This document shows, one piece after another, positions 16,485 through 22,751 of a stretch of DNA of 36,455 bases. Under the pieces are notes generated by a model. It saw only the letters and a program-made list of their open reading frames with translations, was not told where the DNA came from and did not search any database. How positions within the stretch are numbered: position 1 is the first letter of the stretch; every line of letters begins with the position of its first letter. Made by a program: the position numbers and the translations under genes. The DNA is from SYOC01 sp035575235. GTDB taxonomy: Bacteria; Desulfobacterota; Binatia; Bin18. The stretch is taken from the NCBI GenBank assembly GCA_035575235.1, contig DATLYA010000042.1, positions 1 through 36,455 of the forward strand, read 5' to 3'.

Positions 16485-16517
16485 CAGCCGTCTCCCCGCG
16501 TTGCGGGGAGACGGCTG
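16485..16517. repeat. Perfect 15-bp-stem hairpin beside ISAs1 remnant
   Basis: Arms CAGCCGTCTCCCCGC and its exact reverse complement flank a 3-base loop. It lies 35 bp past the stop of the left ISAs1 fragment and before the toxin-antitoxin remnant. It could be a REP-like element or the end of an IS-associated repeat. There is no T-run on either side. Confidence 0.75.
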
Positions 16518-16551
16518 CGGCGCTCCAGTTCTGGGGCAGGGCAAACGCATC

Positions 16552-16866
16552 TTAATTTTTGGGGACGAGCACCTTGGCGAGGTAGGCATCATCCCAACCC
16601 GCCTTGAGTCGTTTGACCTTAATACCATTGCGCCCACTCGGTTTCTGGCGTAATAAGTTGAGGGCCAGATGGCGTAGGATCGCGAAGTTTTCGGCGGCAT
16701 ACTCGCGCCGCAGCCGACTCTGATCTTCGTGAAAGGCGACATCGAGCACCCAGTGCAGCCCATTCCCAATCCCCCAATGGTCGCGCACCGCCTGCCCAAA
16801 CTGCTGGGCATCGCCCGCCAAGCTCGTCAGATAGTAGCGTTTCTCCACGGAAGGGCAACTCCCGCC
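16552..16866 (-). pseudogene. ISAs1-family transposase, C-terminal fragment (left)
   Basis: About 98 codons from 16848 to 16552 read EKRYYLTSLAGDAQQFGQAV and then RDHWGIGNGLHWVLDVAFHE, DQSRLRREYAAENFAILRHL, and end with KVKRLKAGWDDAYLAKVL. The YYLTSL, HWGIxNxLHWVLDVAFxED and LKAGWDxxYLxKVL blocks are diagnostic of the C-terminal third of ISAs1/IS4-like DDE transposases (the final catalytic Glu region). The N-terminal two thirds are absent: upstream sequence loses homology around 16860. The protein cannot transpose. It is oriented away from the collagen-like gene and is clearly not identical to the fragment on the other side, so two different elements contributed. Confidence 0.88.
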
Positions 16867-16911
16867 ACGTTCTTCATGTTTAGATGCGTTCGCCCTGTTA
16901 AGACCATTGAA

Positions 16912-16945
16912 TTGAATTTCCTATCTTTGTTTTGCTAAAACAAAG
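16912..16945 (+). promoter_or_regulatory. Possible promoter and hairpin in the collagen-like gene leader
   Basis: TTGAAT (16912-16917), an 18-base spacer and TAAAAC (16936-16941) form a weak σ70-like pair about 35 bp before the start. The same stretch holds a 9-bp stem, CTTTGTTTT with AAAACAAAG (16925-16945). The promoter call is weak; the inverted repeat is certain. Confidence 0.3.
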
Positions 16946-16975
16946 TAGGGTTCTCTTGAGCGGTGAGGTGTCGGC

Positions 16976-17800
16976 ATGCTGATTAGGGCATTGATTCTGT
17001 TACTTGGGTTTTCGGTCCCCGCACTCGGCTTTGTTAGTGTTCCGCTTTATCCAAAGTTCGAGTGCTTCGATCGCATCGATGATGGGCATGTGCGTCTGCG
17101 CTTTGGCGTCGACAATCAGACTACTTCGCTGCAAAGCCCCGAATTGAACATTTTCACGGTAGGCGACCTTCAGTATGTCACACCGTCCGCTTTCAATCCC
17201 GGATATCAAAGCCGGGTTTTTTCTTTGACAGTTGACAGCAATGCTGAGCTCATCACGTGGGCGCTGGGGCAGACGCAAGTTGTGTTGATACTCGACCCCG
17301 CGTCGCTCACCGACGATCAGCTGTGCGGACCGCGCGGCCCCCAAGGCCCAGCCGGGCCCAAGGGCGACATGGGAGCCCAGGGCCCGCAGGGCGCCGCGGG
17401 CCCTCAAGGCCCCGTGGGTCCGGCCGGTCCAAAAGGGGACGCAGGTCCTCAAGGCCCTATGGGGCCGACCGGTCCAAAAGGAGATATAGGTCCGCAAGGA
17501 CCCATTGGTTCGCAAGGCCCAGCTGGTCCTCAGGGACCGAGGGGGCCCATTGGTCTTCCGGGTGCGGCCGCTCTCAAGGCGTGCGCCATGATCTCTTCGC
17601 GTGTGAATGCAGGAGGCGTCAGGACGCTCGCGGCGTCGGCCTCTTGCGGCGCCGCCGAAGTGGCCATGAGCGCAGGCGCTGAATGCGGGGGCCGGGGCTA
17701 TCTGACGTCGATCAAACGGAGCTCCACGCGGGAGTACCGAGCGGTTTGCCGGTTCGCTACGTACACGGCAATCGAGGTGCTCTGCTGCCCGACGAAGTAG
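16976..17800 (+). CDS. Secreted collagen-like (GXY repeat) protein
   Basis: A 274-residue protein in four parts. Residues 1-20 are a signal peptide (MLIRALILLLGFSVPALG). Residues ~25-115 form a β-rich domain (FDRIDDGHVRLRFGVDNQTT ... FNPGYQSRVFSLTVDSNAEL ... WALGQTQVVL), resembling a small domain seen in secreted bacterial proteins. Residues 118-198 are 27 uninterrupted Gly-X-Y triplets (GPK, GDM, GPQ types), enough for a collagen triple helix. The C-terminal ~75 residues contain six cysteines (for example SASCGAAEV, GAECGG, EVLCCPTK) and may be a trimerisation or capping head. The start has GAGGTG upstream. It is probably exported as a rod-like adhesin or matrix protein. It lies between two ISAs1 remnants, so recent or mobile acquisition is likely. 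Confidence 0.88.
   Translation: MLIRALILLLGFSVPALGFVSVPLYPKFECFDRIDDGHVRLRFGVDNQTTSLQSPELNIFTVGDLQYVTPSAFNPGYQSRVFSLTVDSNAELITWALGQTQVVLILDPASLTDDQLCGPRGPQGPAGPKGDMGAQGPQGAAGPQGPVGPAGPKGDAGPQGPMGPTGPKGDIGPQGPIGSQGPAGPQGPRGPIGLPGAAALKACAMISSRVNAGGVRTLAASASCGAAEVAMSAGAECGGRGYLTSIKRSSTREYRAVCRFATYTAIEVLCCPTK
17340..17570 (+). repeat. Collagen-triplet coding repeat
   Basis: Nine-base periodicity from GGN-CCN-CAR/AAR codons, with near-identical units such as GGTCCAAAAGG and CAAGGCCC. Repetition at the DNA level suggests length change by slippage or recombination. It also creates long open frames on the opposite strand that are not genes. Confidence 0.8.
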
Positions 17801-17812
17801 GCTCGGCCGCCG

Positions 17813-18188
17813 CTCGTCCAGCACTGGCCTGGTGTGGCTTCGGTGGTCATGGCCGGGCGGGTTCGGTCCACTGCTCTGCAGACTCAGTGCAAGCAGCCCT
17901 ACTATCTCAGGAGCCTGCCGCCCACAGTCCGCACGCTTTCACCACACCATCCGTCAGCATTGGCAGGTGGAGAATGACTTGCATTGGTGTTTGGATGTGA
18001 GTTGTCAGGAAGACCGCTGTCGTGTCCGCCACCTGCGGGCAGCCTCAAATCTGGCGCTGGTCCGCCGCACGGCCTTGCAACTCCTGAAACGCCAACCCGG
18101 CGAGACAGTCGGCCTCCCCATCCAGCGCTTGCGGGCCGGATGGGATAATGCGTACTTGGTGCAGGTCCTCTCCACCGGCCTTACTTAA
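17813..18188 (+). pseudogene. ISAs1-family transposase, C-terminal fragment with frameshift (right)
   Basis: Transposase homology begins a few bases after the collagen-like gene stop: QHWPGVASVVMAGRVR and, in the same frame, KQPYYLRSLPP. Near 17930-17945 the homology moves to another frame, ARFHHTIRQHWQVENDLHW and then CLDVSCQEDRCRVRHL, ending IQRLRAGWDNAYLVQVL. So it is a C-terminal third with at least one indel. It diverges from the left fragment at most positions (RQHWQVEND versus RDHWGIGNG), so they are different copies. It points away from the collagen gene, mirroring the left fragment. It is not functional. Confidence 0.85.
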
Positions 18189-18243
18189 TGCGCTGGCCTG
18201 TGTGGGAGGCAGAGGTATTGGGCAGAGTATAAGAGATCAGCAC

Positions 18244-18549
18244 ATGGCAAGACGGGCAAAAAGCTACCAAGCCACTCTGATGGAGTCACTCAAAGATCCA
18301 GAAGAGGCGGCAGCGTACCTCAACGCTGCGCTTGAAGAGCATACAGAGGACGCGGAAGAGTTATTTCTTTTGGCGCTGCGCAATGTCGCCGAGGCGCGTG
18401 GCGTCGCCAAGCTGGCGACAGAGACAGCACTGAATTGAGAGACCCTTTACCGTACCCTGTCTGCACGAGGCAACCCGAGGCTCTCAACGATCGGAGCGCT
18501 TCTCGACGCGCTTGGATTGCGTCTCGCTGTGCAAGTAAAAGCGGCCTGA
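18244..18549 (+). pseudogene. HigA-type addiction-module antidote killed by one TGA
   Basis: The frame from 18244 reads MARRAKSYQATLMESLKDPE, then AAAYLNAALEEHTEDAEELF and LLALRNVAEARGVAKLATET, ALN, TGA (18436-18438), and continues in frame as ETLYRTLSARGNPRLSTIGA and LLDALGLRLAVQVKAA to a proper stop at 18549. This is full-length (101 codons) for the 'probable addiction module antidote' family with a helix-turn-helix DNA-binding C-terminus. The family has Arg (CGA) where TGA lies (S/NRETLYR), so one C-to-T change explains the stop. The partner RelE/HigB-like toxin, expected just upstream, is missing; the ISAs1 fragment is there instead. Read-through or restart is possible but unsupported. 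Confidence 0.88.
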
Positions 18550-18646
18550 TGATCCAGGTTTCTTTCTCGTTGACACCGTTGCCTCAGGCGATGGGGTGAT
18601 GTGCAACATGATGAGAACACGTTCTCTCGATGTCATGCCTGTGATT

Positions 18647-18700
18647 TACCCCTGATTCCCTCACCCTATTCTCTTTCTCTTGTGAGAGAGCAGGGTTGCT
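18647..18700. repeat. Degenerate CCCTCTCCC-type repeat
   Basis: CCCTCACCCTATTCTCTTTC and a following TGTGAGAGAGCAGGG form a decayed version of the palindromic repeat at 7234, 10369 and 22640. It lies between the dead antidote and the SDR gene stop. Confidence 0.4.
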
Positions 18701-18704
18701 CTTG

Positions 18705-19505
18705 TTAGCCGATTTTGGCGCTCTGTCCGCCATCCACCGGCAGAATGACGCCGGTGATAAATTTCGCTTCGTCGGAGTTCAGGAAGAGCGCCGCATAGGC
18801 GATATCCCACCCCGTGCCCATCTTCGCGAGGAGCGGCACCATAGCGTCACGCTCCTTCCGCAGTTGCTCTTTGGCAATGCCGCGCGCTCTGGAAATGCCT
18901 TCAATCGCCATCGGCGTATCCATGAGTCCCGGCATGATGCAATTGACGCGGATGCCGTATTTCGCGTTGGACAGGGCGAGCTGATTGGTAATGGCGTTGA
19001 CGCCGGCCTTCGAGGTTTTGTACGCCAGAATACCAACGTTGCAGACCGCCGCAATCGACGAGATATTGAGGATTGCGCCGCTACGCTGACCGCGCATGAT
19101 CGGAATAACGTGCTTGCACGGCATGATCACGCTTTTCATGTTGACGGCCATGATGCGGTCCCAGGCTTCTTCCGTCACCTGATTGAGTCCGCCGTCGTTG
19201 TCGCCAATGCCAACGTTGTTGTGAAGAATATCAATGCGGCCAAAGCGCTGGACGCACGTCTCGGCCATTTTTTGACAATCGTCGCTTTTGATCGCATCCG
19301 CCTGAAAGGCGATGGCTTCACCGCCCTCTTTTGCGATCATCTGGCAAGTCTCCTCGGCAGAGTCGAGCCGTCGGTCCACGACTATGACCTTCGCGCCCTC
19401 GCGAGCGTACAGAATCGCAGAGGCGCGTCCATTGCCGATCGTGTCACCGGGAGTTTGTCCCGCACCGACAACGATGGCGATTTTCCCTTTTAGTCGATCG
19501 GGCAT
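18705..19505 (-). CDS. SDR-family oxidoreductase
   Basis: A 266-residue classical short-chain dehydrogenase starting MPDRLKGKIAIVVGAG at 19505, with GGAGG upstream; a longer frame lacks support. The nucleotide motif is altered: VGAGQTPGDTIGNGRA instead of TGxxxGIG, with an insertion typical of a subgroup often annotated as glucose 1-dehydrogenase-like. The remaining motifs are intact: NNVG (96-99), NISS (147-150) and Y162-x-x-x-K166 in LAYKTSKAG, then VNCIMPGLMDTPM and the C-terminal GVILPVDGG. V42-DRR suggests an NAD(H) or NADP(H) choice that cannot be settled here. It lies 86 bp downstream of the carboxymuconolactone decarboxylase-like gene and is probably in the same unit. Confidence 0.92.
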   Translation of the reverse strand: MPDRLKGKIAIVVGAGQTPGDTIGNGRASAILYAREGAKVIVVDRRLDSAEETCQMIAKEGGEAIAFQADAIKSDDCQKMAETCVQRFGRIDILHNNVGIGDNDGGLNQVTEEAWDRIMAVNMKSVIMPCKHVIPIMRGQRSGAILNISSIAAVCNVGILAYKTSKAGVNAITNQLALSNAKYGIRVNCIMPGLMDTPMAIEGISRARGIAKEQLRKERDAMVPLLAKMGTGWDIAYAALFLNSDEAKFITGVILPVDGGQSAKIG

Positions 19506-19535
19506 GAGAACCTCCAAGCATAATGAAGCGTGAAA

Positions 19536-19582
19536 CGTGGCGCGTGTTGCGTGAGATTTGGGATCGCATTTCACGCGCCACG
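19536..19582. repeat. 11-bp inverted repeat between CMD and SDR genes
   Basis: CGTGGCGCGTG (19536-19546) and CACGCGCCACG (19572-19582) are exact reverse complements, nested with GTGAAA and TTTCAC. The composition (ACGCGCCACGC) resembles the ACGCAAC heptamers elsewhere. It may form an mRNA stem in the short intergenic gap. Confidence 0.6.
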
Positions 19583-19591
19583 CAGCGCGTC

Positions 19592-20155
19592 TTACGTGTT
19601 TTCAAACGTCGTCGTCAGCCCTGGATCAAGTTGCACACCGAGCGTATTCAACACCATCGACACCAGGTTGTATTGTCCCACGGCGAACACGATGTCCATT
19701 AATTGTTGGGCGTTGTAGTATTTGCTCAACCCCTGCCAGGTCGCGTCACTGATGAACGCATCTTTATGGAGTTCATCCGTCGCCCTAAGCAGGAGGGTGT
19801 CACGCTCATTCCATCCTTTCGCAGTCGGACCAATTTTAATGCGATGGATCTCGTCGTCCGTCAGCCCGGATTGTTTGCCAATGCGTACGTGTTGCGCCCA
19901 TTCGTATTCGGCTTCACACAGCCAGCCAATGCGTAAGATAATCAGTTCTCGTTCACGGGCCGGAAGGGTCGATTTGAAGAGGACATGATTGCCAAACACC
20001 AGCCAGCGGCGCATCAGGTCTGGATGGTGCGCCAATGTTTTGAAGATGTTCGGCACTTCGCCCTGACCGACTTTGATTTCCCGCAGCGTCTTTTTAACGG
20101 CGTCGCTCCATTGCGATTCAGGGATTGGTTCGAGTCGTGGCTTACTTAACCTCAT
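19592..20155 (-). CDS. Carboxymuconolactone decarboxylase-family (AhpD-fold) protein
   Basis: A 187-residue all-helical protein. It carries the CMD core ARERELIILRIGWLCEAEYE then WAQHVRIGKQSGLTDDEIHR: C80, E83/E85, W86 and H89 fit the family active site CxxxYEWxxH, which lacks the second Cys of AhpD peroxidase. The N-terminal part (PNIFKTLAHHPDLMRRWLVF) is also typical. True CMDs act in protocatechuate degradation; most homologues of this kind have unassigned substrates. The start at 20155 (MRLSKPR) has GGGAGG upstream; the longer frame to 20218 runs through an inverted repeat and is rejected. It precedes the SDR, likely as an operon. Confidence 0.9.
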   Translation of the reverse strand: MRLSKPRLEPIPESQWSDAVKKTLREIKVGQGEVPNIFKTLAHHPDLMRRWLVFGNHVLFKSTLPARERELIILRIGWLCEAEYEWAQHVRIGKQSGLTDDEIHRIKIGPTAKGWNERDTLLLRATDELHKDAFISDATWQGLSKYYNAQQLMDIVFAVGQYNLVSMVLNTLGVQLDPGLTTTFENT

Positions 20156-20190
20156 AATACGCCTCCCTACAGGTAGATAACACACAGGGT

Positions 20191-20218
20191 GTGATGCATA
20201 ACACGCGTCACGCATCAC
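20191..20218. repeat. Inverted repeat GTGATGC/GCATCAC
   Basis: Seven-base arms GTGATGC and GCATCAC flank a 14-base centre that contains ACGCGT. It lies upstream of the CMD-like gene on the minus strand. It could be an operator or, given the ACACGCGTCACGC composition, another member of the ACGCAAC-type repeats. Confidence 0.45.
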
Positions 20219-20403
20219 ATAGAAACGTTCTTCGCCCGCTCCTGCCTGAGCAGTCCTCCCTTCTGTTCGGTGATGGGAGACCAGCGCTCGTTCTCCCTCA
20301 CGCCCATCTTTATGAATGAACTTGTGCGTCCGTGCAACGAGGCGCCGTGATGGCCGCGCTAAAGAATGTGCTATAACAGTGTTCAGGTTGAAAAGGAGCC
20401 GCC

Positions 20404-20940
20404 ATGCTTGAATTTTTGCGACATTCCACGGGCCATGCGGAAATGGACGCTATTCTTCGCGACGCCCTGGCGCGCTGGAGGAGCCTGGCGGAAACTAATC
20501 GCCAACTTTCCCCGGGAGAACTCGAAGCGCTCTACCCACTGGTGTCGCCGGATGTCGATATCCCGCAAACCTGGGCGTCGAGCTTTTATCTGCTCTCGTA
20601 CGCCGATCAAGTCGCCCTGACGTTTGCCTGGTTGCATTGGTGGCAACAGTCAACGGACGTAGAGCCGGGGTTTGCGGGATGGCTGCAGAAAGGACCGGGG
20701 TTTGCACTCAACCATGTCTCGCTTTTGCGCGTCCTCACCCAAGGGCGCGGCGGCGTGCTCGGCATTTTGCATCGCTTCCTGGAAACCATTCTTGAGCAGG
20801 CGGGAGATTGGGACGGAGACCGCATCACTGGACAGAGGATTGTAAAACTGCTTGAAGAACTTGATATTGAATACCACTACAATATACACGACCGCGAGCT
20901 ATGGCCTGCAGTGCTGCAACTCCTTCGCTCAGAACGCTGA
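20404..20940 (+). CDS. Hypothetical protein, 178 aa
   Basis: Not recognised. The start at 20404 has an AAAAGGAG site and the frame is well used, so the gene is probably real. It is helix-rich and soluble, with a tryptophan-rich central segment (FAWLHWWQQ near residue 78) and an acidic C-terminus (LLEELDIEYHYNIHDRELW). No signal peptide, membrane helix or catalytic motif is evident. It is transcribed alone, convergent with the minus-strand gene ending at 20952, only 11 bp away. The C-terminal LEELDIEYHYNIHDREL pattern might be a surface for protein contact; this is speculation. Confidence 0.75.
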   Translation: MLEFLRHSTGHAEMDAILRDALARWRSLAETNRQLSPGELEALYPLVSPDVDIPQTWASSFYLLSYADQVALTFAWLHWWQQSTDVEPGFAGWLQKGPGFALNHVSLLRVLTQGRGGVLGILHRFLETILEQAGDWDGDRITGQRIVKLLEELDIEYHYNIHDRELWPAVLQLLRSER

Positions 20941-20951
20941 CGGTAGACGCC

Positions 20952-21434
20952 TCAAAGAGGCCCTCTCTCGGCGCGTGGTGCGCACCCTACCACCTCAGGA
21001 ACCCATGCATCGGTGTACTGCAGGGTCACAAGTTGAACCGGCTTTTTCGCTAAATCGAACCACAGGAGCTTGGCGCAGTGCCGGACAGCAAGTTTTGGTG
21101 GCACAGGCCTCCGGCCTGTGCGCGCAGCCAGGATGGCTGCGCCACCATCAGCCACACTCCCTAGTGTAGGGTACGAAGGTTGTGTGGTCTGATTTAGATA
21201 TGCAGAACCGGCCACATAAATTTGCCACTGGTCAACAGGATGGGCATGGGTAGCTGCGACGCCCTCTTCGTACTCGGCAAACAGCGCTTGCCCTCCGTCG
21301 AGGTGGTCCGAGAGCTTCGCATCGCGAAAGTCGGCAATCAGGTTCGTAATATAGGTGTTGAGATAGACTGCCGGATACGGCGGCAGTAAATAACGCTGTT
21401 GATGCGCCTCGGGAAAACTCGCCGCTTTAATCAT
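20952..21434 (-). CDS. Hypothetical protein, possibly cupin-like, C-terminus altered by repeat
   Basis: A frame of 160 codons with a GAGGAG site before the ATG at 21434. The first ~85 residues look like a natural protein (YLLPPYPAVYLNTYITNLIA, ATHAHPVDQWQIYVAGSAYL); the H-x-H...DQWQ pattern recalls some small cupins, but this is uncertain. Residues ~97-113 (GGAAILAARTGRRPVPP) are encoded entirely by the cruciform repeat at 21097-21146, so the original C-terminus was interrupted or extended by it. The tail after the repeat (LLWFDLAKKPVQLVTLQYTD) may belong to the ancestral frame, since the insert preserves it. It may be a working gene with an in-frame insertion or a pseudogene. Confidence 0.5.
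   Translation of the reverse strand: MIKAASFPEAHQQRYLLPPYPAVYLNTYITNLIADFRDAKLSDHLDGGQALFAEYEEGVAATHAHPVDQWQIYVAGSAYLNQTTQPSYPTLGSVADGGAAILAARTGRRPVPPKLAVRHCAKLLWFDLAKKPVQLVTLQYTDAWVPEVVGCAPRAERGPL
21097..21146. repeat. 50-bp cruciform (three-stem) repeat inside a coding frame
   Basis: An outer stem GGTGGC/GCCACC encloses two hairpins: GCACAGGCC-tcc-GGCCTGTGC (21101-21121) and GCAGCCA-gga-TGGCTGC (21124-21140). The clover-like layout is typical of small palindromic interspersed elements. The GGCACAGG core also occurs in the hairpin at 30208. Confidence 0.8.
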
Positions 21435-21467
21435 GCAAACATCTCCTCAGTTTGTTGGAGCTCTATC

Positions 21468-22268
21468 TTACCGCCCGCGGAAGCGCGGCGGGCGTTTCTC
21501 CAGGAAGGCTTTCCGCCCTTCAGCAAAGTCCTCAGTCTGCTGCGTGTAGTACAACGCTAACCCTTGATGTTCATAGGCGGCTTCGACAGACGCTTCTTCC
21601 CACCCATGTACGATAGCGGACTTCGTGTATCCGTAGATCAAGGTTGGACCTTGGGCTAGTTCGCGCGCCAACGCCATCACCGTTTCTTCGAGCTTCTCTG
21701 CGGGAACTACACGATTCACCAGACCCCACCGCTCGGCTTCCTGGGCGGAGAGCGTCGGCGCTAACAATGCCCACTCCATTGCTTTGCCAATGCCGACGAA
21801 TTGCTGCAGCAGGTTCGTGCCGGTGGCGATGCCGCGTTGTACGAAGGGAATGCGCAGTGTCGCTGTATCGGCCAGGATGCGCAGATCACAGCCAAGTGCG
21901 ACATTGAATCCAGCGCCATGGGCGTGACCGTTGATCATGCCGATCACGGGTTTTGACAATGACCGCATCCTGGTGACGATCAATGGCCACCGGCCCTCGC
22001 CTTTGACATACTGCTTTATCGGGTCGCGATATCGACGGTCCGGTTCCCCCGGCTCGTTCATTCCTTTGAGATCATCGCCCGCGCAGAAGGCCCGCCCGGC
22101 GCCAGTCAGGATTACCACACGCACCTCGTCATCCCGGTCGCACTCGTCCAGGGCGTGTAACAATTCCACGCCAATGCGCACGTTGAGCGCGTTGAGCCGC
22201 TCAGGGCGATTGAGCGTGAGGCGGCAAATGCCCTCATTTTGTTGAACAAGCAGGTAACGAAAGTCCAT
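21468..22268 (-). CDS. Enoyl-CoA hydratase/isomerase-family (crotonase) protein lacking both Glu
   Basis: A 266-residue crotonase-fold protein. CoA-binding and oxyanion-hole segments are present: AFCAGDDLKGM (60-70) and NGHAHGAGFNVALGCDLRIL (113-132). The residues that align with the two catalytic glutamates of rat enoyl-CoA hydratase (E144, E164) are N122 and F142 (RIPFVQRG), so classical hydration is unlikely. The enzyme could be an isomerase, a hydrolase or a hydroxylated-substrate lyase that uses the oxyanion hole. The start at 22268 (MDFRYLLVQQ) has GGAG upstream but at long spacing. It is followed by a 33-bp gap before the hypothetical at 21434 and shares the strand with the CoA-transferase fusion upstream. 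Confidence 0.9.
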   Translation of the reverse strand: MDFRYLLVQQNEGICRLTLNRPERLNALNVRIGVELLHALDECDRDDEVRVVILTGAGRAFCAGDDLKGMNEPGEPDRRYRDPIKQYVKGEGRWPLIVTRMRSLSKPVIGMINGHAHGAGFNVALGCDLRILADTATLRIPFVQRGIATGTNLLQQFVGIGKAMEWALLAPTLSAQEAERWGLVNRVVPAEKLEETVMALARELAQGPTLIYGYTKSAIVHGWEEASVEAAYEHQGLALYYTQQTEDFAEGRKAFLEKRPPRFRGR

Positions 22269-22277
22269 GAGCGAAAG

Positions 22278-22376
22278 CTACTCCTTGATCGTTTTGGCGA
22301 TGCTCCAGAGGAGATATAAGAGGCTGCTGGTAAAAATAGCGGCGACGATGAGGCCATAAATTTCGTATCCAGTCAT
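22278..22376 (-). CDS. 32-aa single-pass membrane microprotein
   Basis: MTGYEIYGLIVAAIFTSSLL followed by YLLWSIAKTIKE: one hydrophobic helix (residues ~7-25) with a short basic C-terminal tail. GGGAGG lies 6 bases before the ATG. The ATG overlaps the stop of the 80-aa gene upstream as ATGA, so the two are translationally coupled. It ends 9 bp before the crotonase start. The function is unknown; it is too short for most gene callers. Confidence 0.7.
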   Translation of the reverse strand: MTGYEIYGLIVAAIFTSSLLYLLWSIAKTIKE

Positions 22377-22615
22377 AGTTTGCCTCCCTGGAGTTGTCCA
22401 ATTAATCGTAGGATAGCACGGTGCAGGAGAAAGACTATCACAATGACTCCGATGCCAAATACAAGAGCAAAAGTGAGCAGACCTACTCTTATCGGGGAAT
22501 CGAGTGTGAGAATCAGGCCGGAAATTCCACCAGATAACCCAATCAAGGTAATCCACAGTAAACGAATCCACTCAGTGTAGTATTTTATTCTCTCCTTAAT
22601 CTGGTCATCCGTCAT
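22373..22615 (-). CDS. 80-aa two-helix membrane protein
   Basis: An 80-residue protein with a polar amphipathic N-terminus (MTDDQIKERIKYYTEWIR), two transmembrane helices (about 18-38, LLWITLIGLSGGISGLILTL, and 43-65, VGLLTFALVFGIGVIVIVFLL) and a short C-terminus (LIGQLQGGKL). The start has a GGGGAAAGTAAGAG leader. It overlaps the 32-aa microprotein by four bases (ATGA), so the pair should be made together and may form one membrane complex. I do not recognise the family, and nothing links the pair to the catabolic genes around it. Not a transporter by length. Confidence 0.75.
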   Translation of the reverse strand: MTDDQIKERIKYYTEWIRLLWITLIGLSGGISGLILTLDSPIRVGLLTFALVFGIGVIVIVFLLHRAILRLIGQLQGGKL

Positions 22616-22639
22616 GATCTCTTACTTTCCCCTTACCCT

Positions 22640-22667
22640 GTCCCTCTCCCGCAAGGGGAGAGGGGAC
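22640..22667. repeat. CCCTCTCCC palindrome, copy 3
   Basis: GTCCCTCTCCC and GGGAGAGGGGAC pair around a short GCAAG loop with one bulge. It lies between the CoA-transferase stop and the small membrane gene start, preceded by TTACCCTG as in other environmental copies. Confidence 0.65.
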
Positions 22668-22723
22668 CTAAGATAACCCCGGACGCAAATGCAAATCGCT
22701 GTAAGCGGTTCGTTTCCTCCTCC

Positions 22724-22751
22724 ACGCACTACGCAACACGTTTCACGCCCT
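22724..22751. repeat. Heptamer tandem repeat (ACGCAAC type)
   Basis: Four 7-mers, ACGCACT ACGCAAC then ACGTTTC ACGCCCT, run up to the stop codon of the CoA-transferase gene. The same unit fills that gene's interdomain linker at 23980. Confidence 0.55.

Noticed and set aside
16413..16811. 132-codon minus-strand frame across the ISAs1 fragment as a gene
   Set aside because: It is out of frame with the transposase homology and reads through the hairpin and antitoxin remnant.
17340..17570. Short regular repeats as a CRISPR array
   Set aside because: Periodicity is 9 bases and in frame as Gly-X-Y codons, with no spacers.
17000..17824. Long minus-strand open frame over the collagen-like gene
   Set aside because: It exists because the Gly-Pro-rich codons contain few stops in reverse; its translation is Arg/Ala-rich, without homology, and it lacks a ribosome site.
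18696..19493. Plus-strand open frame of 265 codons over the SDR gene
   Set aside because: Antisense shadow of a clear SDR; composition is His/Arg/Asp-rich and matches no family.
20156..20218. Longer N-terminus for the CMD-like protein
   Set aside because: The extra codons read through an inverted repeat and lack a ribosome site; MRLSKPR at 20155 has GGGAGG.
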